Shown here: positions 1-8,522 of the stretch, piece after piece
Layout of the letters: each line of letters begins with the position of its first letter
Position numbering within the stretch: position 1 is the stretch's first letter
Assembly: GCA_900319625.1 (NCBI GenBank)
Contig: ONPD01000001.1
Location: 248,001 to 312,000 of the forward strand
DNA length: 64,000 bases
Reading direction: 5' to 3'
Source of the DNA: an uncultured Treponema sp.
GTDB lineage: Bacteria; Spirochaetota; Spirochaetia; Treponematales; Treponemataceae
Program-made: the position numbers and the translations under genes
Notes under the pieces: generated by a model
Database searches by the model: none
The model's input: only the letters and a program-made list of their open reading frames with translations
What the model was told of the DNA's origin: nothing

Positions 1-1923
1 TCGCGTGTAAGTGAGTTTGTTAATATTACCCAGAGCCTGGTAAAATCCTGCACAGACCATTTTTCTTCCTATTCAAGTTATAATCTTGATGATTCGGAGG
101 ATTTTCTGGTTCGGGCGGTAGATAATAATCCTATTTACTCAATGGTTTATTTTACGAGTGCACAGCCGATTCCTGAAGGCGGCTTCCTGTTTGATAATAT
201 TCACTGGCGGGTTCCGACAGATTTTAATCAGACAACCCGCGAATGGTTTAAGGAAGCAAAAAAATCCCGCGACCCCTACTTTGGAAAGCCTTATGTTGAT
301 GAAATGTCCGGCGACCTGGTTGTAACCACTTCACGCGGTGTTTTTTCTGACAATAAATTCCGGGGCGTAATCGGTGCTGATTTTACAATCAATACGCTTG
401 CAGAATTTGTTTCGGATTTGAAAATTTCAAAGAGCGGAACTTCCTTCCTTATTACAGCTGATGGTCTTTTTGTTACCAACGAAGACAAGGCAAAAATCCT
501 TACTGGCAATTTTTATGATGAATTCGGAATCAGTGAGCTTAAAGGCGAGGTTCTTTCCAACGAAAAGACAATCCACATAAAATACGGTGATTATTATTTT
601 GCTTCCCGCCGAATGCCTGGGCTTACAGGCTGGACCTTTGTTACAATCGGACCAAAATCTGAAATTTATTCCACAATCAATAAATCTGCGGGCCTTGTAA
701 CAATCATGCTTGCCTTTAGCCTTGTGATTGCAGTTACTGTCGGACTTTTTGTTTCACATGCGCTTGTAAAGCCTATTAAAAAGCTTGGAGATGCAGTAAA
801 GGAAATCGCATCTGGAAATGCCGATTTGACTAAATGACTTACAAAGGATTCTCATGATGAGATAGGGGACGTTGTTGACGGCTTCAATCTTTTTACCGAA
901 AAGCTTCATCAGATTATTTCGCGGATTATGTCTGCCGGCAAGGAGCTTAATTCTGCCGGAAGTGATTTGTCTTCCAGCACACAGGATACTTCAAGCTCGA
1001 TTACTCAGATTATTGCAAATATAGAAAGCGTTCATCAGCAGATTACAAGCCAGAGCAACAGTGTTCAGCAGACTGCTGGGGCTGTAAACGAAATTGCATC
1101 AAATATTCAGTCGCTTGAACATATGATAGAAAATCAGTCCCGCTGTGTTTCTGATGCTTCCAGTGCCGTTGAAGAGATGATTGGTAATATTGCGTCGGTA
1201 AATACTTCGGTTGAAAGAATGGCGGAGGCTTTTGAACTTCTGGAGGCTGATTCTGCGAACGGTGCCCAGAAGCAGGAGGATGTAAACTCGCGAATTGAGC
1301 GCATTGAGGAAGAATCTCTTATGCTGCAGGAAGCAAATGCCGCAATTTCTGCAATTGCCGAGCAGACAAACCTTCTTGCCATGAACGCCGCTATTGAAGC
1401 CGCTCACGCCGGTGAGGCTGGAAAAGGCTTCTCGGTTGTTGCCGACGAAATCCGTAAGCTTTCTGAAACTTCTTCTGATCAGTCGAATACAATCGGCCAT
1501 CAGCTGGAATCAATCAAAGAGTCGATTATGCAGATGGTTACGGCTTCAAGCGAGTCGCGGGCTGTATTCAATTCTTTGATTACCCGCATTTCTGAAACTG
1601 ATCAGCTTGTAAGACAGATTAAATCTGCAATGGAAGAACAGAACGAAGGTTCAAAGCAGATTATCAATGCCCTTCATACTATGACTGACTCTACCAGCGA
1701 GGTCAAAACTGCTTCAAACGAAATGGCTGTAGGAAACCAGGCAATTTTGACTGAAGTTCAGAATTTGCAGAGTGCTACGGGCATTATGCAGTCAAGTATG
1801 GAAGAAATGACAATCGGCGCTAAGAAAATCAATGAAACCGGCGCAACTTTAAGCGAGATTTCCCACAATATGGAACGCTCGATTACTGCAATCGACAGCG
1901 AAATCAACGAGTTTAAGGTTTAA
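1..1923 (+). pseudogene. methyl-accepting chemotaxis protein with one in-frame TGA stop (5' end outside window)
   Basis: The reading frame is open from base 1 to 834, stops at TGA (835-837), then continues in the same frame to TAA at 1921-1923. The first part holds a periplasmic Cache-type sensor domain and a membrane helix at about 690-770. HAMP sequence follows and spans the stop (GNADLTK, stop, LTKDSHDEIGDVVDGF). The second part holds the cytoplasmic signalling coiled coil, with the conserved hairpin tip at about 1360-1470 (EQTNLLAMNAAIEAAHAGE). In related receptors the stop position is usually Arg, so one base change from CGA or AGA explains it. No strong ribosome site precedes the next ATG (928). 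I infer a recently inactivated receptor; readthrough or a sequencing error are alternatives. It would sense a small periplasmic ligand and signal to CheA through CheW. Confidence 0.85.
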
Positions 1924-2538
1924 TCAGTCGGAAGCAAGAAGTTTTTCCAGCTGATTTTTTACATCATTAATATTCGTAAACTGAATTGCGTTCAGGCCGG
2001 TCTCTTTTGCCGCCTGAACGTTTTCTTTTACGTCATCAATAAAAACCGATTCTGCAGGATTCAGACTGTATTTTTTGATGATTGTCTCATAGATTGCGTG
2101 GTCAGGCTTAATCAGTTTTACCTTGCCGGAAACTACTTTTCCGTCAACGTATGGAACGAAGGTAAAGCCCTTTTTCCAATGGGTTTCAAAAAGCCATTCA
2201 GGATAATTTGTAAGAAGGTAGATATTGTAGCCGCGTTCTTTAAGGCCCTTAAGCCAGTCTGCTGAATAATCAAAAGAAGTAACGGCCTCCGGAATCCGCT
2301 TTGTAAAGAATTCCATGGCGTCCTTGCGGTAAGCCTGGGGCATAGTATTTACCATTGTCTGGAAAACCTCTTCTTTAGGAAGTACGCCGCGGTCCAGCTC
2401 CTTCCAGTAAGGGCTTTTTGCCGTGTGCTGATAGAGAATCTGGACTTCCTCTTCAGGCAGCCCCATTTCGCGGAAAACTCTGTCCGGTTCAAAAGAAACC
2501 AGAACACCACCGATATCAAAAATAATGTTTTTAATCAT
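1924..2538 (-). CDS. HAD-superfamily phosphatase (YihX-like, subfamily IA)
   Basis: This 204-residue protein has the HAD motifs in order. Motif I is FDIGGVL near the N-terminus, with nucleophile Asp8; the second acidic position is Gly, as in YihX-type sugar-phosphate phosphatases. Motif II is LLTNYP, and motif IV is VFIDDVKENVQAA near the C-terminus. The cap is the short helical type between motifs I and II. The family hydrolyses small phosphorylated metabolites such as glucose-1-phosphate in the cytoplasm; the substrate cannot be read from sequence. The start is supported by AAAGGAGA just upstream. Its stop abuts the convergent chemoreceptor remnant, and a 138-bp repeat separates it from the two-component genes upstream on the same strand. 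Confidence 0.85.
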   Translation of the reverse strand: MIKNIIFDIGGVLVSFEPDRVFREMGLPEEEVQILYQHTAKSPYWKELDRGVLPKEEVFQTMVNTMPQAYRKDAMEFFTKRIPEAVTSFDYSADWLKGLKERGYNIYLLTNYPEWLFETHWKKGFTFVPYVDGKVVSGKVKLIKPDHAIYETIIKKYSLNPAESVFIDDVKENVQAAKETGLNAIQFTNINDVKNQLEKLLASD

Positions 2539-2561
2539 AATAAAATCTCCTTTGAAAAATT

Positions 2562-2699
2562 GCTCCCGGTCGCAGAGAGTGGTTCAAAACCGCGCAATAA
2601 TGCGCTACACGCTGATTGTTGCAAAGTAACTATAGAACAGACCGCTCACGCGGTCGCAACAATCAGAGTGTTTTTGCCCCACGCTCCGCTCCCTCGCGC
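2562..2699 (+). repeat. dispersed palindromic repeat, family A, copy 1
   Basis: A 138-bp GC-rich intergenic element, almost identical to 8523-8661. It contains nested inverted repeats: CTGATTGTTGC (2612-2622) pairs with GCAACAATCAG (2656-2666), and inside them GACCGC (2640-2645) pairs with GCGGTC (2650-2655). GCGC-aataat-GCGC forms a further small hairpin upstream. Short reading frames within it are repeat-derived and I do not call them genes. Confidence 0.9.
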
Positions 2700-2715
2700 T
2701 ATTTTTCAACGTTCC

Positions 2716-3393
2716 TTACGATAATTTGTACAGCATGCTTGGGCGGCCGCCGGTTTCGTAGTTTATGCTTTCTTCTACTTCGCCGCTGCCGACCAGGAAG
2801 TTCATGTAGCGGCGGATTGTAACTGAAGAAAGGCCTACGTTTTCTGCTATTACTTCGCCGCTAAGCCAGCCGCTGTTTTTTTCAAAATAATCCCGGATAA
2901 GCCCCAGAGTTTTTTCCTGAATGCCCTTAGGATATTCCTTACTGCTGACTTTTTTTGCATTTGTAATGATGCTGTCTACGCTGCTCTGATTGAGGACTGG
3001 TGAATCGCGGAAGGCATTTCTGTTGGAAATGAATTTTTCCAGGGCAATCTGGAAGCGTTCATAGGCAAAGGGCTTAATCAGAAAATCAATTACGCCCAGG
3101 TGCATGGTATCTTCCAGGGTTGCAACGTCGTTGGCGGCAGTTACCATAATCACTTCGGTTTGGATTTTTTTCTGGCGGATATTTTTAAGGGTTTCAAGGC
3201 CGTCCATATCCGGCATATAAACATCCATGATTACAAGGTCAGCTGAATTTTTTTCCAGAAAATTAAGGGCATCCTGACCGTTTCTGCAGGAACCGACAAC
3301 CTTAAACTGCTTGTTCTTGCAGACATACTGCTCGTTAATCATTGCGACCATAGGATCATCATCTACAATCAGAACTTTGTATGTTTTTTCCAT
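2716..3393 (-). CDS. response regulator, CitB/DcuR family
   Basis: This 225-residue cytoplasmic regulator has an N-terminal receiver domain (about 1-125) with the acidic pocket DDD at 11-13, phospho-acceptor Asp57 in VIMDVYMP, and KPF as the conserved lysine region. A linker and a C-terminal helix-turn-helix (about 175-225, ENVGLSSVTIRRYMNFL) complete it. This is the layout of regulators for citrate, malate and C4-dicarboxylate uptake. It lies three bases after the kinase at 3397-4980 on the same strand, so the two are co-transcribed. No dicarboxylate transporter is adjacent, so the target genes must lie elsewhere. Confidence 0.92.
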   Translation of the reverse strand: MEKTYKVLIVDDDPMVAMINEQYVCKNKQFKVVGSCRNGQDALNFLEKNSADLVIMDVYMPDMDGLETLKNIRQKKIQTEVIMVTAANDVATLEDTMHLGVIDFLIKPFAYERFQIALEKFISNRNAFRDSPVLNQSSVDSIITNAKKVSSKEYPKGIQEKTLGLIRDYFEKNSGWLSGEVIAENVGLSSVTIRRYMNFLVGSGEVEESINYETGGRPSMLYKLS

Positions 3394-3396
3394 ATG

Positions 3397-4980
3397 CTAC
3401 CTTTTGAAATTTACCATAAAAGAGCTTCCCACGCCAGCCTGACTTTCAAAGCTGATGCTGCCGCCAAGACTTTCTACCAGCTGTTTTGTGTGGTAAAGTC
3501 CGACGCCGCGTCCCTTACCCTTGGTAGAAAATCCGTTATCAAAAACCTTATCGGCATTTTCCTTGCTGATTCCGCAGCCTGTGTCATCCACGGTGATTAA
3601 AAGCTCTCCCGGCTGGGTAAAAACACCGAATTCCAGCTCGCGCAAATCAGAATTAGAAGTGTTCATAGAATCAAGGGCGTTATCAATCAGGTTTCCGACG
3701 ATTGTAACAAGGGCTTCGGAAGGAATATCAATATCAGCACTCTTAAAGCAGATGCCTTCCCGCAGAATAAAGCGCACGTTACATTCAGAGCTGCGGGCAA
3801 TTTTCCCGATTAAAAGGGCCGCCAGAGTTGCATTATCAACCGAATGCATTACGACGCTTAAGGTTTCCCGCTGAATAATCGAAATATTTTCAATATAGGA
3901 AACTGCCTTTTCATACTGACCAATCTGAATCAGCCCCAGAATGACGTGAAGCTTATTGGTAAAGTCGTGATTGTTTGCCCGCATTGAATCAACAAGATAT
4001 TTTGTACCGGCAAGATCTTCCATCAGCTTTGTGTATTCTGTGCGGTCGTGCAAAATCGAAACGGCTCCTATTACGCTATGGTCTTCCTTAATCGGGATGC
4101 AGTCAATCAGGACGGAAGTTTTGTTATCAATTGTTTCCTGAAGTCCGAACTGGGAAGTTCCTTCGGTAAGAACCGGCAGCAGGAATTTCTGGGCAAAAAC
4201 GTTCTTTTTTATCAAATCGACTTTTTCATTTTCTCCGCAGCAGTTGAGGATTCTTTTAGCGGCGGCATTTGAAAACTGAAAATTTCCATTGTGGTCAATT
4301 GCGATAATTCCATCGTTGATAGATTCCAGAATGTTATCGCGGATTTTGAACATTGATGTGAAGGTGTCCGGCTCAAAGCCCAGCAGGCGTTTTTTGATTT
4401 TATGCGAAACACCCTTTGAAAGGAAAAATTCTATCAGGATTGCGCCCAGGGTGATTGCCACAAAAAGCATGATTGTCTTGATTGTAACTGAGTGGATTGT
4501 AGTTTTGAGGACGATTGCCATTAAAAATCCGTCATAATTTCCGTTTTTATCAAAAAGTGCGTAGTAGGTTCGGCGCTGAGGACCCGAAGGTCCGATATCA
4601 CTTTCCGTATAAAAACCGTTTTTGTGTTCGGTAAGATTTGGAACTTTTCCGTCGTACTGGGTTCCAATCAGATGATGGTTTGTGTGATAAAGGCGGGTGT
4701 TGTTTTTATTTACTATGGAAATAACATCGACATCGGGAAGGCTTTCTTCAATAGAGTCAAAATAGGCATATAAATCTTCCGGGGGATAATTTTTTGTAAA
4801 GCCGTAAAGGCGGGCAATCAGCTCTGCGGTGTCCTGGAGGTTATGGTCAAAGGCTTTGTCGTGGGCATTTACGTTGATTGCGGCACCGCCAAGACTGAAT
4901 AAAATTGTAATTATGATGATTAAAATAAGATGAGTATGCTGGATTTCTCTGCGGAGATTATCTGCTGATTTATTTTTCAT
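3397..4980 (-). CDS. sensor histidine kinase, CitA/DcuS family
   Basis: This is a 527-residue membrane sensor. Residues about 12-34 form a first helix, followed by a periplasmic ligand-binding domain of about 130 residues and a second helix near 172-192. A cytoplasmic PAS domain (about 205-310) follows. The histidine motif is NNHDFTNKLHVI, the Spo0B-like box typical of CitA/DcuS kinases, and the ATP-binding domain has LIDNALDS and the glycine loops GCGIS and GRGVGLY. The family senses citrate or C4-dicarboxylates outside the membrane and phosphorylates its partner regulator, here the gene three bases downstream. The ligand is inferred from family only. Confidence 0.92.
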   Translation of the reverse strand: MKNKSADNLRREIQHTHLILIIIITILFSLGGAAINVNAHDKAFDHNLQDTAELIARLYGFTKNYPPEDLYAYFDSIEESLPDVDVISIVNKNNTRLYHTNHHLIGTQYDGKVPNLTEHKNGFYTESDIGPSGPQRRTYYALFDKNGNYDGFLMAIVLKTTIHSVTIKTIMLFVAITLGAILIEFFLSKGVSHKIKKRLLGFEPDTFTSMFKIRDNILESINDGIIAIDHNGNFQFSNAAAKRILNCCGENEKVDLIKKNVFAQKFLLPVLTEGTSQFGLQETIDNKTSVLIDCIPIKEDHSVIGAVSILHDRTEYTKLMEDLAGTKYLVDSMRANNHDFTNKLHVILGLIQIGQYEKAVSYIENISIIQRETLSVVMHSVDNATLAALLIGKIARSSECNVRFILREGICFKSADIDIPSEALVTIVGNLIDNALDSMNTSNSDLRELEFGVFTQPGELLITVDDTGCGISKENADKVFDNGFSTKGKGRGVGLYHTKQLVESLGGSISFESQAGVGSSFMVNFKR

Positions 4981-5084
4981 ACTTCAATTTTAACACAAAT
5001 GAAGTTTTTAAACATTTTTTAAGCCTTTTTAAACTAAAAAAAGTGATTAAAAGGCGGTGATTTATTTTTCTTTCTTTCAAAAAA

Positions 5085-5112
5085 TTGTGAATTATTTTTC
5101 GCGGTATATACT
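5085..5112 (+). promoter_or_regulatory. sigma-70-type promoter for the PQ-loop gene
   Basis: TTGTGA (5085-5090), a 16-base spacer and TATACT (5107-5112) sit in the divergent gap between the kinase and the PQ-loop gene. The predicted leader is about 110 bases and contains the two hairpins listed separately. Confidence 0.55.
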
Positions 5113-5141
5113 AGGGTCAAGATTTAAAAATGGTAAAGCTA

Positions 5142-5209
5142 AAAAATTGCTGCATCGCAATTTTTCTTAACGCTTTGCTATAGAACACCGCCCGCTCTGA
5201 CCGGCGGGC
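5142..5209 (+). promoter_or_regulatory. two-hairpin leader of the PQ-loop gene
   Basis: AAAAATTGC (5142-5150) pairs perfectly with GCAATTTTT (5157-5165), ending in a short T run. GCCCGC (5190-5195) pairs with GCGGGC (5204-5209). The first hairpin resembles a weak terminator inside the leader. The stretch CTATAGAAC followed by a GC hairpin also resembles the core of repeat family A, so part of this may be repeat-derived. Confidence 0.4.
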
Positions 5210-5229
5210 TTACACAGGAGTTATAAAAA

Positions 5230-5544
5230 ATGTCTTTAGCACCGATTTTTGAAAGTCTTATGCTTATCTGTTTTGGTTTTTCTTGGCCTTTGAATGTTCT
5301 TAAAGCTTACAAAGCCCGCACAGCAAAAGGAACAAGTCTTCCATTCATCCTTTTGATAATTACCGGTTACATTGCCGGAATTATTGCAAAGTTCTTGAAC
5401 CACTCAGTTGGTTACGTACTTGTTGTTTACTTCCTGAACCTTGCAATTGTTACAACAAACCTTATGGTTTATTTCAGAAATCGTGCACTGGATAAGAGAA
5501 CAGCAGTTATTTCATATCCAAAACGCGAAACTTTAGGAGCTTAA
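5230..5544 (+). CDS. SemiSWEET/PQ-loop family small membrane transporter
   Basis: This 104-residue protein has three hydrophobic helices, at about 8-27, 38-57 and 63-83. The first is followed by a PQ-loop-like element (SWPLNVLKAYKARTAKGTSL), in which Trp-Pro replaces Pro-Gln. Three helices and about 90-105 residues are normal for SemiSWEETs, which dimerise to move sugars or related small molecules across the inner membrane. CACAGGAG lies ten bases before the ATG. A structured spacer separates it from the SGNH-like gene, and the two may be co-transcribed. The substrate is unknown. Confidence 0.75.
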   Translation: MSLAPIFESLMLICFGFSWPLNVLKAYKARTAKGTSLPFILLIITGYIAGIIAKFLNHSVGYVLVVYFLNLAIVTTNLMVYFRNRALDKRTAVISYPKRETLGA

Positions 5545-5547
5545 CTG

Positions 5548-5620
5548 CAAAGGTCGTAACTGGAATTACAGTTGTGGGTTTTCCGAACCTTTGCTTAACA
5601 TCAGCCTTCGGCTGAAGTTG
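5548..5620 (+). promoter_or_regulatory. structured spacer between PQ-loop and SGNH-like genes
   Basis: GCAAAGGT and ACCTTTGC form an outer stem that encloses AACTG-gaatta-CAGTT. A separate CAGCC-ttc-GGCTG hairpin follows. No U-run follows any of these stems, so they are more likely mRNA-processing, stabilising or regulatory structures than a terminator. I do not recognise a riboswitch class. Confidence 0.4.
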
Positions 5621-5653
5621 TACAATGAGATTTTAATTGAGAGGTAAGTAAAT

Positions 5654-6280
5654 ATGAAAGTATTTGATTTTGATTTTTACAGATTTCCTAAGGCTGAAAA
5701 AGCTAAGGACATGACAGTTTTGTTTGGAGCAAGCACTGCAAAAGTTATTCCTGTTGCCCAGCTTGGCAAATCTTTTGGTTTCAACTTTAAGATTGTAAAT
5801 GCAAGCGTTGAAAATCTTTCTGTTAAAAATGCAAAAGTTCAGTTCAAAATTGCAGCTGAATCTTATAAGGCAGAAGCTCTTATCGTTCAGCTTGGTGAAA
5901 ACGATGTAGAACTTTTCAAATCAAATCCATCAGAATTCGATTCTCTCTATCTTGATTTCATTTCTTACCTCAAATCTGTTGACTCAAAAATGAGAATCCA
6001 GCTTGTTTCTGTATGCAACCCTACAGGAAGCCAGAACATTGGTGATATGAACCGCCACATCAAGGCAATTGCCGCTTCTGAACGCTGCGAATTCTTTAAT
6101 ATTGAAAGCGCAAAACTCTGGAAGCCATGTTCAACTACAGCTGCTGCGTCATTTATGTACAGAATCGGTTTTGACAGCCAGCTTACAGTAAAGCATCCGC
6201 TTTACGACACAGCAAAGGCTTTGTTCAGCTACCTCTATTCTGAAGACGCTGTTGTTGAAAATCACAGAAACGCTTCTTAA
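5654..6280 (+). CDS. SGNH/GDSL-hydrolase-like protein
   Basis: This 208-residue cytoplasmic protein has no signal peptide. VLFGASTAKV near residue 25 looks like block I of the SGNH fold with the nucleophile Ser, and QLGENDVELF near residue 90 matches block III (GxND). A candidate block V histidine lies in VKHPLYD near the C-terminus, but the usual DxxH is not clear. SGNH proteins hydrolyse esters or act as acyl carriers and binders. With an incomplete block V, I rate hydrolase activity as plausible but unproven. GAGAGGTAAG precedes the ATG. It follows the PQ-loop transporter and ends before a strong terminator. Confidence 0.6.
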   Translation: MKVFDFDFYRFPKAEKAKDMTVLFGASTAKVIPVAQLGKSFGFNFKIVNASVENLSVKNAKVQFKIAAESYKAEALIVQLGENDVELFKSNPSEFDSLYLDFISYLKSVDSKMRIQLVSVCNPTGSQNIGDMNRHIKAIAASERCEFFNIESAKLWKPCSTTAAASFMYRIGFDSQLTVKHPLYDTAKALFSYLYSEDAVVENHRNAS

Positions 6281-6322
6281 ATAGTCCATAAAGGATTAAC
6301 AAATCCACCAATAATAAACCTG

Positions 6323-6378
6323 GGACCTGTTAAAAATCTTTACTAAAAATGTAAGGAGTGTTAACAGGTCCTTTTTTT
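6323..6378 (+). terminator. rho-independent terminator after the SGNH-like gene
   Basis: GGACCTGTTAA (6323-6333) and TTAACAGGTCC (6361-6371) form a perfect 11-bp stem, followed by seven T (6372-6378). It closes the upstream unit just before the promoter of the aromatic-acid gene. Confidence 0.85.
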
Positions 6379-6380
6379 AT

Positions 6381-6409
6381 TTGACACAGAAAAATAAATC
6401 CGCTATATT
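6381..6409 (+). promoter_or_regulatory. strong sigma-70 promoter for the DAHP synthase-prephenate dehydratase leader
   Basis: A consensus -35 TTGACA (6381-6386), a 17-base spacer and TATATT (6404-6409). Transcription would start near 6416 and give a leader of about 350 bases before the gene at 6769. Confidence 0.85.
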
Positions 6410-6461
6410 TTTGCTAGTTTTAGTGTGCTTTTGCGCGCTTATCTTTATTTGGAGGCTGAAA

Positions 6462-6611
6462 ATGACTTTTAATTTTTCCTTTAAAAGCTTTAACTTTTTC
6501 TCATTTAGCTTTTTTAGCTTTGCATTTTCAGCATTTTTTAATGGTAAAGATATGGCGTTTGGAGGTAAAAGCACATGGAAAACAGAATTACAAAGAAAAA
6601 TAGAAGAATAA
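6462..6611 (+). CDS. phenylalanine-rich leader peptide (attenuation)
   Basis: A 49-residue frame with GGAGG (6451-6455) seven bases before its ATG. Thirteen of the first 26 residues are Phe, in a run such as FNFSFKSFNFFSFSFFSF. It sits between a strong promoter and a terminator hairpin, ahead of a gene carrying prephenate dehydratase, the committed step of phenylalanine synthesis. This is the classical layout of ribosome-mediated attenuation: scarce charged tRNA-Phe stalls the ribosome on the Phe codons and changes the downstream fold. The Phe density and placement are seen directly; the mechanism is inferred by analogy with pheA and pheST leaders of enterobacteria. Confidence 0.88.
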   Translation: MTFNFSFKSFNFFSFSFFSFAFSAFFNGKDMAFGGKSTWKTELQRKIEE

Positions 6612-6739
6612 ACTCAAATACAGCGTTGAATCATCTGATTCACACCGATATGAAGGCGATATTATTCTTGCTGGGATTCGATAGCAGAAGTCACAGTAAT
6701 GATAATATCGCCTTTTTTGTCTTTAAAAGTTTCACCTGA
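6575..6739 (+). CDS. possible second leader ORF overlapping the attenuator
   Basis: A 54-residue frame starts at ATG 6575, eight bases after a good GGAGGT (6561-6566), overlaps the end of the Phe-rich leader in another frame, and runs through the terminator hairpin to TGA at 6737-6739. Its end again contains Phe codons (FFVFKSF), but these come mostly from the terminator T-run. If translated, ribosomes would disrupt the terminator. I recognise no protein family. It could be a second sensor ORF or a chance frame with a fortuitous ribosome site. Confidence 0.35.
   Translation: MENRITKKNRRINSNTALNHLIHTDMKAILFLLGFDSRSHSNDNIAFFVFKSFT
6655..6718 (+). terminator. attenuator terminator in the phe leader
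   Basis: GGCGATATTAT (6655-6665) and ATAATATCGCC (6702-6712) form an 11-bp stem followed by six T (6713-6718), 50 bases before the start of the aromatic gene. A small hairpin GAATCA-tc-TGATTC (6628-6641) precedes it and may be part of the alternative fold. No promoter lies between this terminator and the gene. Confidence 0.85.
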
Positions 6740-6768
6740 AAAAATTAAAGACAAAAGGAGAAATTATT

Positions 6769-8511
6769 ATGGAAACAAAACCTTACAAATTAGCAAGCAG
6801 AGAATATAAAAAAGAAGATACAGTTGTGGAAATTACTAACAGCCGCGGACAGATTGTGCGCGTTGGGGGGCCAAGAATCGTGACGATTGCGGGGCCTTGC
6901 GCGGTAGAAAGCCGGGAACAGATGATGGAAATTGCGGCTTCGGTTGCGGCCAGCGGGGCGGTTATGCTGAGGGGTGGTGCCTACAAGCCTAGAACTTCAC
7001 CTTACTCTTTCCAGGGGCTGGGCGAGGAAGGGCTCAAATATCTGAGGGAGGCCAGCGACAAATACGGCCTTCCTATTGTTACCGAGATTGTTGACACTTC
7101 GCTTGTGGACGTGATGGAAAAATACGGGGTGGATGTTTACCAGATTGGCGCGCGAAACATGCAGAACTTTGAGCTTTTAAAGAAGGTCGGAGCGCTTGGT
7201 AAACCTGTAATTTTGAAGCGGGGACTTGCAGCAACGATTGATGACCTTTTGATGAGCGCCGAATACCTGCTTTCAAGCGGAACTGAAAAAGTAATTTTGT
7301 GCGAGCGCGGTATCAGAACTTTTGAAAAGGCTACCAGAAATACCCTTGATTTGAGCGCGGTTCCTGTGCTCAGAAGCCTGACCCACCTTCCGATTATTGT
7401 TGACCCGAGCCACGCGGTTGGAATCCGCAGTATGATTCCTCAGATGGGACTTGGCGCCATTGCCTGCGGGGCGGACGGAATTATTGTTGAAGTTCACAAT
7501 CATCCGGAAAAGGCTATGAGTGACGGGCCTCAGGCACTTCTTCCGGAACAGTTTGATAAGCTTATGCACGACGTAGAGGCTTTTGCGCCGGTTCTGGGAA
7601 AGGCGGTTGCCCATATCCGTGATGATGAGGCGGCTCACGACAGCCAGGTGGTGGTTAAGACTAAAAAATCGGAGGAGCCCCACCAGGTTATCTGTTCTTT
7701 CAGCGGAAAACGCGGGGCTTATGCAGAGCAGGCAATCAACCGCTATTTTGACGGTGACAATGTCCGCGCTCAGGCTGAAGATTCTTTTGCGGGCATTTTC
7801 CAGGCGGTTACGGACGGAAAATCTGATTTTGGTATGGTTCCGATTGAAAACAGCCTTGCGGGTACTATTTACGAAAACTACGATAACTTTACCCGTTTTG
7901 CTGATGTAGAAATTATCGGGTCGATTACGCTGAATGTGCGCCATGCCCTGCTTGGCGTAAAGGGCGCTACTCTTGCTGATGTAAAGAAGGTTTATTCTCA
8001 TCCTCAGGCTTTGAGCCAGTGCAAGAAGTTCCTGGATGCTCACGCTGACTGGGAAAAAATTGATGCAGTTTCTACTGCGACAGCCGCTAACAATGTGCGC
8101 GACTGGAACAGTAAGGAAAATGCGGCTATTGCCAGCGAAAACAATGCGGCTTTGTACGGCCTTGAAGTTCTGCAGGAGGATATTGAAAACAATCCGGGAA
8201 ACTTCACCCGCTTTATGGTAATTGCCGCCAAGGACAAGAACCCTGCAATCAAGATTCAGTCCAGCAAGCCGTCGAACGCTACCTTTATCTTTAAGACAAA
8301 GAACGAGCACGGTGCCCTCTACCGCACCCTGGGCGTTTTTGACAGCCACAAGCTCAACCTTACCCGCCTTGAATCCCGCCCGATTGGCGGCGAGCCGTGG
8401 AAATACTGGTTTTTCGCAGTGGCAGATATTAAGGGAAAGAAGGACGTGGAAGAAGTGCTTGCGGATTTAAAAGCGGTAACTGAAGAAGTGCGCGTATTAG
8501 GAATATATTAA
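6769..8511 (+). CDS. fused DAHP synthase (type I-beta)-prephenate dehydratase with ACT domain
   Basis: This is a 580-residue bifunctional enzyme. Residues about 36-280 are a type I-beta DAHP synthase ([36 protein letters not shown]), which joins phosphoenolpyruvate and erythrose-4-phosphate at the entry of the shikimate pathway. Residues about 310-485 are prephenate dehydratase ([22 protein letters not shown], catalytic NFTRF), which makes phenylpyruvate. The end is an ACT domain with GALYRTL and the Phe-binding ESRP motif, so feedback inhibition by Phe is expected. One chain thus joins the first pathway step to the first Phe-specific step. AAAGGAG lies upstream of the ATG. The preceding leader predicts transcription attenuation by Phe supply. 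Confidence 0.93.
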   Translation: METKPYKLASREYKKEDTVVEITNSRGQIVRVGGPRIVTIAGPCAVESREQMMEIAASVAASGAVMLRGGAYKPRTSPYSFQGLGEEGLKYLREASDKYGLPIVTEIVDTSLVDVMEKYGVDVYQIGARNMQNFELLKKVGALGKPVILKRGLAATIDDLLMSAEYLLSSGTEKVILCERGIRTFEKATRNTLDLSAVPVLRSLTHLPIIVDPSHAVGIRSMIPQMGLGAIACGADGIIVEVHNHPEKAMSDGPQALLPEQFDKLMHDVEAFAPVLGKAVAHIRDDEAAHDSQVVVKTKKSEEPHQVICSFSGKRGAYAEQAINRYFDGDNVRAQAEDSFAGIFQAVTDGKSDFGMVPIENSLAGTIYENYDNFTRFADVEIIGSITLNVRHALLGVKGATLADVKKVYSHPQALSQCKKFLDAHADWEKIDAVSTATAANNVRDWNSKENAAIASENNAALYGLEVLQEDIENNPGNFTRFMVIAAKDKNPAIKIQSSKPSNATFIFKTKNEHGALYRTLGVFDSHKLNLTRLESRPIGGEPWKYWFFAVADIKGKKDVEEVLADLKAVTEEVRVLGIY

Positions 8512-8522
8512 ATTTAAACATG

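Noticed and set aside
835..837. TGA as selenocysteine or pyrrolysine-like recoding in the chemoreceptor
   Set aside because: The position is a HAMP linker without redox role, no downstream SECIS-like stem is evident, and related receptors have Arg there.
3397..5544. PQ-loop transporter as the target of the CitA/DcuS-type system
   Set aside because: Divergent placement is the only link; PQ-loop/SemiSWEET proteins are not known dicarboxylate or citrate carriers.
6381..6461. TTG-started extension of the Phe-rich leader peptide
   Set aside because: The TTG is the -35 box of the promoter, upstream of the transcription start; ATG 6462 has the ribosome site.
7273..8349. Minus-strand frame of 358 codons
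   Set aside because: Antisense shadow of the aromatic fusion gene with no family resemblance.
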